Made by a program: the position numbers and the translations under genes. From NCBI GenBank assembly GCA_016869975.1, contig VGCZ01000037.1:1-55496 (forward strand): a stretch of DNA of 55,496 nucleotides, in the 5' to 3' direction. How positions within the stretch are numbered: the stretch's first letter is position 1; each line of letters begins with the position of its first letter. The notes below the pieces were generated by a model. It did no database searches. It had not been told where the DNA came from and was given only the letters and a program-made list of their open reading frames with translations. Below, one piece after another: positions 49,991 to 55,496 of the stretch. The stretch is from Alphaproteobacteria bacterium (GTDB taxonomy: Bacteria; Pseudomonadota; Alphaproteobacteria; Reyranellales; Reyranellaceae).

Positions 49991-51007
49991 ATGGGGTGTT
50001 TGGCGCGCGCCGTCGCCGAGGCCGTCGGTCGATCGGGCCGGCGCGATTTCATCGTCCTCGCCGCTGGTGCGATGGCGGCGATCGGCCCGGCTCGCGCGCA
50101 GGCCCTGCCGGTGATCGGCTATCTCGGCTCCGAAACGCCGGCGCGCTACCGCAGCCGCCTCGTCGCCTTTCGTGAAGGACTGACGGCGGCCGGTTACGTC
50201 GAGGGTCGCACGGTCGCGGTTGAGTACCGATGGGCGGAAGGCCAATACAACCGCCTGCCGGCGCTGGCGACGGAACTCGCCGCGCGCAACGTGGCTGTGA
50301 TCGTGGCGCCCGGTGGCGCCGAGGTCGCGCTGGCGGCGAAATCTGCGACCTCGACCATCCCGATCGTTTTCGAGATGGGCGGCGATCCGGTCGCTCTCGG
50401 CGTGGTCAGCAGCCTGTCGCAGCCCGGCGGCAATCTCACCGGCGTGTCGAGCCTCAGCGTTGAGGTCTCGCGCAAGCGCGTCGAGTTCATGCGCGAGGTG
50501 CGCCCGGACGCCAGGAAGCTCGCCGTCGCAATCAATCCGAGAAGCCCGACCGCCGCCTCGCAATTGAGGAATCTCCAGGCCGCGGCCGATGCGCTCGGCC
50601 TGGAGCTCGCCGTCTTGAACGCCAGCAGCGAGGAAGAGTTCGCCGCCCTGTTCGCCAGCACGCGCGATGCGCGCGCGAGCGGGCTGGTCTTCAGCTCGGA
50701 TCCCTATTTCGCTTATCGCAGCGAGCATCTCGCCGAGCTCGCGATCCGCCACGCCGTGCCGACGATGATGCAGTCGCGCGACTTCGCCCTGGCCGGCGGC
50801 CTCATGAGCTATGGCGGCGACTTCATCCAGACCCACCGCCACTCCGGCGTCTATGCCGGCCGCATCCTCAAGGGTGAGAAGCCGGCCGAGCTGCCGGTGC
50901 AGCGCGTCACCAAAGTCGAGCTGTTCATCAACCTGAAGGCCGCCGCGGCGCTGGGCCTCAGCTTCCCGCCCTCGCTGCTGAACGGCGCCAACCGGGTGAT
51001 CGAATGA
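49991..51007 (+). CDS. ABC transporter substrate-binding protein, Tat-type signal
   Basis: 338-aa periplasmic binding protein of the ABC_sub_bind/TrpX-like family. The N-terminus contains a twin-arginine-like signal (GRRDFIVLAAGAMAAIGPARAQA), cleaved near residue 37. The mature protein has VIGYLGSETPARYRSRLVAFREGL, VEYRWAEGQYNRLPALATEL, IPIVFEMGGDPVALGVVSSLSQPGGNLTGVS and NLKAAAALGLSFPPSLLNGANRVIE, typical of this family. GAGGAAACG precedes ATG 49991. No permease or ATPase gene is adjacent; instead it is 33 bases before a membrane adenylate cyclase, so it may act as a sensor partner. That link is inference. Confidence 0.92.
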   Translation: MGCLARAVAEAVGRSGRRDFIVLAAGAMAAIGPARAQALPVIGYLGSETPARYRSRLVAFREGLTAAGYVEGRTVAVEYRWAEGQYNRLPALATELAARNVAVIVAPGGAEVALAAKSATSTIPIVFEMGGDPVALGVVSSLSQPGGNLTGVSSLSVEVSRKRVEFMREVRPDARKLAVAINPRSPTAASQLRNLQAAADALGLELAVLNASSEEEFAALFASTRDARASGLVFSSDPYFAYRSEHLAELAIRHAVPTMMQSRDFALAGGLMSYGGDFIQTHRHSGVYAGRILKGEKPAELPVQRVTKVELFINLKAAAALGLSFPPSLLNGANRVIE

Positions 51008-51040
51008 CGCCGCCTGGCGGCCGACGCGCTGCGTGAGCCC

Positions 51041-52795
51041 ATGGCCGATCCCCGCGCCACGCCGCGCCGCTCGCTGTTTGGGCGATACTTCCGCGCGCTG
51101 TTCGCCGTCGTCGTCGTCCCGCTGCTGATCGCCGGCGGCAGCGAGGCGTGGTTCGGCTACCGCGACCAGCGCGCGCAGCTGAACGACCTGCTCGACGCCG
51201 AAGCGCGATTGGCGTCGGCGAAGATCCAGGACTTCCTCGAGATCATCCAGGGCCAGATGAGCTGGGTCGTGCAGCTGCCCCTCGAAGAGCGCATCGACGA
51301 GCGGCGCCGGCTCGACGCGCTGCGCGTACTGCGCCAGGCCCCGGCGATCGAGAGCCTCTCCCTGGTCGATGCCGTCGGCAAGGAACGCCTCTATGTCTCG
51401 CGCATCGGCCTGAACCGGATCGAGGGCGGCGCCGACCATGCCGAGGAGCCGGCGGTGGTGGGCGCGCGGTCGGAGCGCGTCTGGTACGGCCCGGTGGTCT
51501 TCCAGGGCGGCTCGGAGCCCTACATGACCATCGCCGTCGCCGGCAACCGCGCGGCCGTTGGCGTCGCCGTCGCCCAGGTCAACCTCAAGTTCATCTGGGA
51601 GGTGATCGCCGCGATCCGCGTCGGCCAGACCGGCCAGGCCTTCGTGCTCGACCGGCCGGGTCGCCTGATCGCGCATCCCGATCTCAGCCTGGTGCTGCGC
51701 GCCGACGCATCGGCGCAGCGGTCGCTGCAGGCGATGCGCGAGGCCATCCGCGCGCGGCCGCCGGGCGAGGCGGCCGCCGGCAAGGACACGTCCGGCAAGA
51801 CGGTGATGGCGGCGATGGCGCAGATCCAGGGCGTCGATTGGAGCGTCATCGTCAAGCAGCCGCGCAGCGAAGCCTTCGGGCCGATCTACGCCGCGCTGTG
51901 GCGCACGCTCGCGCTGCTCGTCGTCGGCGCGGCGCTGGCGGTGGCGCTCGCCTATTGGCTGACGCGACGCATGGTCGAGCCCATCCGCGTGCTGGAGGAC
52001 GGCGTCGCGCGCATCGGCGCGGGCCAGCTTGATCACCGCATCAACCTCGCTACGGGCGACGAGTTCGAGTGGTTCGCCAACCGCGCCAACGCGATGGCCA
52101 ACGAGCTGTCGATCTCGCAGGAGCGCGCCGCACGCATCGACCGGCTCAAGCGCTTCCTGGCGCCGCAGGTCGCCGAGCTGGTCGACCGCGGCGGCGACGA
52201 TGGCGTGCTCGACGGCCGGCGCGTCGAGGTCGTGGTGGTGTTCTGCGATCTCAGGGACTTCACCGCCTTTTCGGGCCAGGCCGGGCCCGACGCCATCATC
52301 GGCGTGCTGCGCGAGTACTATGATGCGCTCGAGAAGGTGGCGACCGATCATGGCGCGACCCTGGTGAACTTCTTCGGTGACGGCGTGATGGTGCTGCTCA
52401 ACGCGCCGGTCGCTACGCCGGATCCGGCCTTGCGCGCGATCACCATGGCACGCGACATGCAGGCGAGTGTGCAGGCGCTGCTGGTTGGCTGGCGCTCGCT
52501 GCACCCCAGGCTCGGCTTCGGCATCGGCCTGGCGATGGGCCCGGCCACGGTCGGCCGTATCGGCTCCGAGGGCCGCCTCAACTACACCGCCATCGGCACC
52601 GTCGTGAACCTCGCCTCGCGCCTGTGCTCGAGCGCGGAGGATGGCGAGATCCTGCTCGACAGTGCGGCCGCCGATGCGATCGGCACGAGCGTGCCGCTCG
52701 TCGAGCTGGCGCCACGGACGTTGAAGGGCTTCGATCGGCCGGTTCCGGTGTTCGCGCCGCGTCCGGATCCAAACAACGCAACAACGCAAGCCTGA
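51041..52795 (+). CDS. Membrane adenylate/guanylate cyclase with extracytoplasmic sensor and HAMP
   Basis: 584-aa class III nucleotide cyclase. Order: TM helix (about 18-36), a periplasmic Cache-like sensor (about 40-275, with GQTGQAFVLDRPGRLIAHPDLS), TM helix 2 (about 288-308), HAMP (MVEPIRVLEDGVARIGAGQLDHRI) and the catalytic domain from about 395. The catalytic part has VFCDLRDFTAFSG with the first metal Asp, NFFGDGVMVLLNAP with the second, and TVGRIGSEGRLNYTAIGTVVNLASRLC for the transition-state Asn/Arg. It should make cAMP in response to an external ligand, perhaps bound by the upstream binding protein. A decayed duplicate of its catalytic domain lies at 54580-55113. Confidence 0.94.
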   Translation: MADPRATPRRSLFGRYFRALFAVVVVPLLIAGGSEAWFGYRDQRAQLNDLLDAEARLASAKIQDFLEIIQGQMSWVVQLPLEERIDERRRLDALRVLRQAPAIESLSLVDAVGKERLYVSRIGLNRIEGGADHAEEPAVVGARSERVWYGPVVFQGGSEPYMTIAVAGNRAAVGVAVAQVNLKFIWEVIAAIRVGQTGQAFVLDRPGRLIAHPDLSLVLRADASAQRSLQAMREAIRARPPGEAAAGKDTSGKTVMAAMAQIQGVDWSVIVKQPRSEAFGPIYAALWRTLALLVVGAALAVALAYWLTRRMVEPIRVLEDGVARIGAGQLDHRINLATGDEFEWFANRANAMANELSISQERAARIDRLKRFLAPQVAELVDRGGDDGVLDGRRVEVVVVFCDLRDFTAFSGQAGPDAIIGVLREYYDALEKVATDHGATLVNFFGDGVMVLLNAPVATPDPALRAITMARDMQASVQALLVGWRSLHPRLGFGIGLAMGPATVGRIGSEGRLNYTAIGTVVNLASRLCSSAEDGEILLDSAAADAIGTSVPLVELAPRTLKGFDRPVPVFAPRPDPNNATTQA

Positions 52796-52806
52796 CATGG
52801 CCGTGA

Positions 52807-52836
52807 CTCCCTCTCCCCGCAAGCGGGGAGAGGGAG
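52807..52836. repeat. 14-bp perfect palindrome between convergent genes
   Basis: CTCCCTCTCCCCGC and GCGGGGAGAGGGAG pair perfectly across a 2-nt loop, between the convergent cyclase and transporter genes. Same GC-rich family as 21849-21876; may serve as a bidirectional transcription stop. Confidence 0.75.
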
Positions 52837-52850
52837 AAAGACCCATGGTC

Positions 52851-54557
52851 TCACTGCTCGGTGCGCAGCCGGCCGCGCTGCACCAGCGCGACCGCCACGA
52901 GCGGCACCGCGACGCCGATGATGGCGACCGAGATCAGGATCCAGCCGAGCTCGCCGTAGTCGGCAGCGGTCTTGATGGCGCCGGTTGCGGGATCCTTGAC
53001 CTCGCGCGTCACGTGGAAGACCTGGTTGAGGTACTTGGTGAGCAGGGCGGACGCCGACAAAGCGAGATTGGTGAACGAGGCCATCACGGCGAAGAAGGTC
53101 GCCTTGAGGTTGGCCGGCGCGTTGCGCGCGATCCAGGCCAGCATCGGGATCATCGCCACCTGGCCGAGCGGCGATTCGAGCGCGGTGTTCATGATCGCGA
53201 TGAAGCGCGCGTCGACAACGCCGCCGGTCGACGCCGCCGTCCAGTGGTGCAGGCCATAGAACAGGCCGATGCCGGGCAGCGCGAGCAGCCCGCCGGCGAT
53301 CGTCAGCAGCACGACGATATAGGCGATGGAATTGCGCGCCATGAGTGGGCGCAGCGCCACCAGGCCGACCAAGGTCAGGACCGCGGTGATCAGCGACAGC
53401 ACCGAGACGAATTGCTGGTCGAACTTCAGCACGTCGATCTGGAACCAGGTGGCGCCGTCGCCGGGCAGCGGCACGGCGCGGAACACGAAGATGATGAGGG
53501 CGGTGCCGATCAGCGGGCCGCGCATGTCGGGGGCGATCTCGAGCAGGAGCCGGCGGATCAGGAAGAGGACGATCGCCATCGAGCCGAGAAAGATGATCTC
53601 CTGCGCGTAGGGCACCGCCGCCAGCCCGGTGGCCAGGCTGAAGACGACGAAGGCGGCGCTGCCGCCGAGGATCAGCCAGTTGGGCTTGACCGTCTCTGAC
53701 GGGGCCAGCAGCGCCGCCTCGATCGCGCTCTCGGGCACGCCCCGTGCGCGCAGCCGCCGGGCGCGCCGACGCAGCGTCACCCAGCCCAAGGTCACGCCGG
53801 CGACCGAGACCACGGGAATGATCAGCGCCATCAGGTAGATGTCGGCGTAGATGGCCGCCTTTTGCGCCGCGCCCAGCGTCTCGACGCCGGCGAACATCAC
53901 GATGTTGACGAGCGCCACCGCCACCGTGCCGCCGATGATGGCGATGCGGCCCAGCGTCTGCATGGTGGTGTGCATGGCCTTGATGTCGGCCTCGGCGAAA
54001 CGCTGTCCGTCCGCGTCGAGGACGGGCACGGCCTCGACCGTCATCGCGTCCGCGACCACGTCCTGCACGACGTAGCCGCTGGGCGCCAGCAGCGCGGCCA
54101 GGACGTACCAGGTGTCGGCGGGCATGATCGCGGTCATCGCCGCGGTCTGCGCGATCAGGCCATACATGATGGCGATGCTGGCCGCGATCAGCCCCGCGCC
54201 GAACCACACCAGCAGCGCCTTCCAGCGCCAGATGAGATCGACCAGATGGCCCAGCGGCATCTTGAGCGCCCAGGGGATGCCGGCCCAGAACGCGAGGCCG
54301 GCGAGGAAGGCCGCCGACAGGCCGAGATGGTCCTTGACGAAGAAGATGCCGACGATCGCCGTCAGGCTGGAGATGCCGGCCGCGACATAGACCATCAGCG
54401 GCGGCAGGTAGGACCAGCGCATGTGGCGGCCGAGATCGATGAAGGTTGCGCGGAACCAGGCGCCGACGATGGCGCCGGCGCGGTGAACGGTGTGCTTGGT
54501 TGGGAGTGCGAGCATCGCTGTGGTCTTCGTCGCCTCTACGAGGAACTGCCTTGTCAT
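52851..54557 (-). CDS. MFS/BT1-like integral membrane transporter
   Basis: 568-aa multi-spanning membrane protein with about 12 hydrophobic helices. The segment LAPSGYVVQDVVADAMTVEAVPV, with spaced Asp residues in a helix, is typical of the BT1 (folate-biopterin) branch of the major facilitator superfamily, and FWAGIPWALKMPLGHLVDLIWRWK is the usual loop 2-3 motif. Two large hydrophilic loops (about 260-300 and near 510) make it longer than ordinary MFS. The start is uncertain: ATG 54557 or 54515, neither with a good ribosome site; sequence upstream belongs to the decayed cyclase copy, so the original promoter may have been lost. The substrate is unknown. Confidence 0.8.
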   Translation of the reverse strand: MTRQFLVEATKTTAMLALPTKHTVHRAGAIVGAWFRATFIDLGRHMRWSYLPPLMVYVAAGISSLTAIVGIFFVKDHLGLSAAFLAGLAFWAGIPWALKMPLGHLVDLIWRWKALLVWFGAGLIAASIAIMYGLIAQTAAMTAIMPADTWYVLAALLAPSGYVVQDVVADAMTVEAVPVLDADGQRFAEADIKAMHTTMQTLGRIAIIGGTVAVALVNIVMFAGVETLGAAQKAAIYADIYLMALIIPVVSVAGVTLGWVTLRRRARRLRARGVPESAIEAALLAPSETVKPNWLILGGSAAFVVFSLATGLAAVPYAQEIIFLGSMAIVLFLIRRLLLEIAPDMRGPLIGTALIIFVFRAVPLPGDGATWFQIDVLKFDQQFVSVLSLITAVLTLVGLVALRPLMARNSIAYIVVLLTIAGGLLALPGIGLFYGLHHWTAASTGGVVDARFIAIMNTALESPLGQVAMIPMLAWIARNAPANLKATFFAVMASFTNLALSASALLTKYLNQVFHVTREVKDPATGAIKTAADYGELGWILISVAIIGVAVPLVAVALVQRGRLRTEQ

Positions 54558-54579
54558 ACTGGAAGTTCCCAGGGTATCC

Positions 54580-55113
54580 GAGTCGCCATCGACGGGCGGC
54601 GCGTCGAGATCGATGTAGTGATTTACACCCCTAGAGATTTCACCGTCTTCTCGGCCCAAGCCGGGCCCGGCGCCATCATCGGCGTGCAGCGCGTACCACG
54701 ACGCGTCAGCGGCGTCGTGCTGCTAATGCTCAACGCGCTGATAGCCACGCCCGGTCCGGCGGCGCGCGCGATCAACATGACGCGCGACATGCAGCGCGAC
54801 ATGCAGAGCCTGCTGGTCGGCAGGTGCGCCCTGCACCCCAGGCTCGGCCTCGGCATCGGATTGGCCATGGGGCCCGCCACGGTCGGCCGCCTCCGCTCCG
54901 AAGGCCGCCTCAACTACACCGCGATCGGCGTCGTTGAGAAGCCCACCTCGCGCCTGTGCTCAAGCGCGGGGGGATCGCGAGATCCGGGTTGATTGCGTGG
55001 CCGAAGAGGCGATTGTTGCGAGTACGACGTTTGTTGAGTTGGAGCCGCGGGTGTTGAGGGAGTTCGATAAGCTTGTTTCGGTCTCTGCGCCAGTCGCGGC
55101 TAGCAGATCATGA
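54580..55113 (+). pseudogene. Decayed duplicate of the cyclase catalytic domain
   Basis: Translation gives IDGRRVEIDVVIYTPRDFT, QAGPGAIIGV, HPRLGLGIGLAMGPATVGR and EGRLNYTAIGVVEKPTSRLC, plainly homologous to residues about 395-530 of the cyclase at 51041. The stretch with EYYDALEKV through NFFGDG, which holds the second metal Asp, is deleted, the metal-binding CDLRD is now YTPRD, and after SRLCSSA the frame shifts; the next frame then matches the cyclase end (VELEPRVLREFDKLV). There is no start or N-terminal sensor. It cannot be an active cyclase. Confidence 0.88.
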
Positions 55114-55301
55114 CAGTCGCAAACGCGAGGTGGGACTCGCCTGGGAACCATCTCTCTCCGCGACGAACCGCACTTCACCCACGCTGCATTCCGCCTAGTG
55201 CCGCTGTAGCGGCCGGGACTGACGAAGGTCGGGGTGACTGCAGATTCATGATATCATGAGCGGTATCAACTTGGCGTGCACCACACCATACAGGCTTCAC
55301 C
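55114..55301. other. Intergenic, AT-richer DNA with a 14-bp palindrome
   Basis: No gene is supported in this 188-base stretch. TCATGATATCATGA (55246-55259) is a perfect palindrome just upstream of the EVE-like ORF and could be an operator. Base composition drops markedly in AT direction compared with the rest of the window. Confidence 0.5.
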
Positions 55302-55457
55302 ATGTCGCAACGACAGTATTGGCTTGACCTATTTACGTATCAAACTTGGCAAGAGTTTAAGGCCGCAGGTGCAAAGGTAACGGGCTTCCGCGAGAATCGA
55401 TTGTACCGGGGCACGGTTATGAGACAGTTCGCTGCGCCGGTTACGCTGCCAATTTGA
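55302..55457 (+). pseudogene. N-terminal fragment of an EVE-domain-like protein
   Basis: The 51-aa ORF starts MSQRQYWLDLFTYQTWQEFK and continues with KVTGFREN, the N-terminal signature I associate with EVE/PUA-like-fold proteins (YWLDLFT..TW.EF..AG..V.GFRE). It then departs from the family and stops at TGA 55455-55457, so the rest of the domain is missing. Codon use is AT-richer than elsewhere. It looks like a truncated, horizontally acquired gene; EVE proteins are common in defence islands. Family call is from memory of the pattern. Confidence 0.5.
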
Positions 55458-55496
55458 ACTCCGTGGCGGCTTCGGATGCAAGAGCCTTATGTTCGG

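Noticed and set aside
49808-52846. 1012-codon open frame on the minus strand
   Set aside because: It lies opposite the substrate-binding protein and cyclase, both with clear motifs; Arg/His/Gly-rich translation without domains is typical of GC-rich antisense frames.
1-55496. CRISPR arrays, tRNA or rRNA genes, complete insertion sequences
   Set aside because: No regularly spaced repeats, cloverleaf with CCA-type ends, rRNA segments or transposase frames were found by reading the sequence and its frames.

Overview
The window is about 55 kb of high-GC DNA (third codon positions almost all G or C) with bacterial gene organisation: short gaps, 4-nt ATGA or TGATG overlaps, AGGAGG-type ribosome sites. 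Gene content suggests a free-living, catabolically versatile alphaproteobacterium of the Hyphomicrobiales/Reyranella kind: many LLM flavin oxidoreductases, amidohydrolases, xanthine-dehydrogenase-family molybdenum enzymes, an orphan tripartite-type substrate-binding protein, a membrane class III cyclase and ergothioneine synthesis. The genus is inference. No rRNA, tRNA, CRISPR array or intact transposon was seen.

The main discovery is selenocysteine. Three genes that a standard gene caller splits in two are in-frame TGA (Sec) genes: an AhpD-like protein of 354 aa (18268-19332, minus, CxxU), a glycine/sarcosine/betaine reductase selenoprotein-B-family protein of 284 aa (32225-33079, plus, UxxC), and a carboxymuconolactone-decarboxylase/AhpD-like protein of 203 aa (44425-45036, minus, CxxU). 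In each, TGA sits exactly at a redox-motif position, the frame and homology continue, and a hairpin lies at bacterial-SECIS distance. Two of the three sit beside a molybdenum hydroxylase.

Layout. 1-5.7 kb: a 5'-truncated TPR gene, then minus-strand SDR, amidase with an overlapping small GatC/AtzG-like partner, GMC oxidoreductase and an ATP-grasp-like protein. 5.8-9.6 kb: egtB-egtD and a phosphonate monoester hydrolase. 9.6-19.3 kb: RoxA-like dihaem protein, Ntn acylase, a hydratase / 54-aa ORF / HIBADH minus-strand operon, a TIGR03084 protein and a metallohydrolase, and selenoprotein 1. 19.5-29.7 kb: a degenerate deformylase-like gene, CMD and LLM genes, a Baeyer-Villiger monooxygenase, amidohydrolase and maleylacetate-reductase-like genes, a zinc alcohol dehydrogenase, a methylisocitrate-lyase-like gene and a lipoprotein. 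29.7-39 kb: a hydrolase, then a co-directional catabolic run (LLM, nitroreductase, selenoprotein 2, [2Fe-2S] and Mo subunits of a hydroxylase, VOC protein, MR/MLE enolase, MFS). 39-49 kb: acyl-CoA synthetase, a 25-aa ORF behind a perfect extended Shine-Dalgarno, a dimethylformamidase-like pair, GST, selenoprotein 3, a lone Mo-hydroxylase large subunit and a second acyl-CoA synthetase. 49-55.5 kb: DUF3859 protein, substrate-binding protein, adenylate cyclase, BT1/MFS transporter, a decayed copy of the cyclase catalytic domain, and an AT-richer end with the N-terminus of an EVE-like protein.

Taken together the genes look like several small, independent catabolic modules for amides, aromatic or heterocyclic compounds and organophosphonates, with a redox-protection theme (ergothioneine, GST, AhpD-like selenoproteins). 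Intergenic palindromic repeats of two families are scattered between genes.
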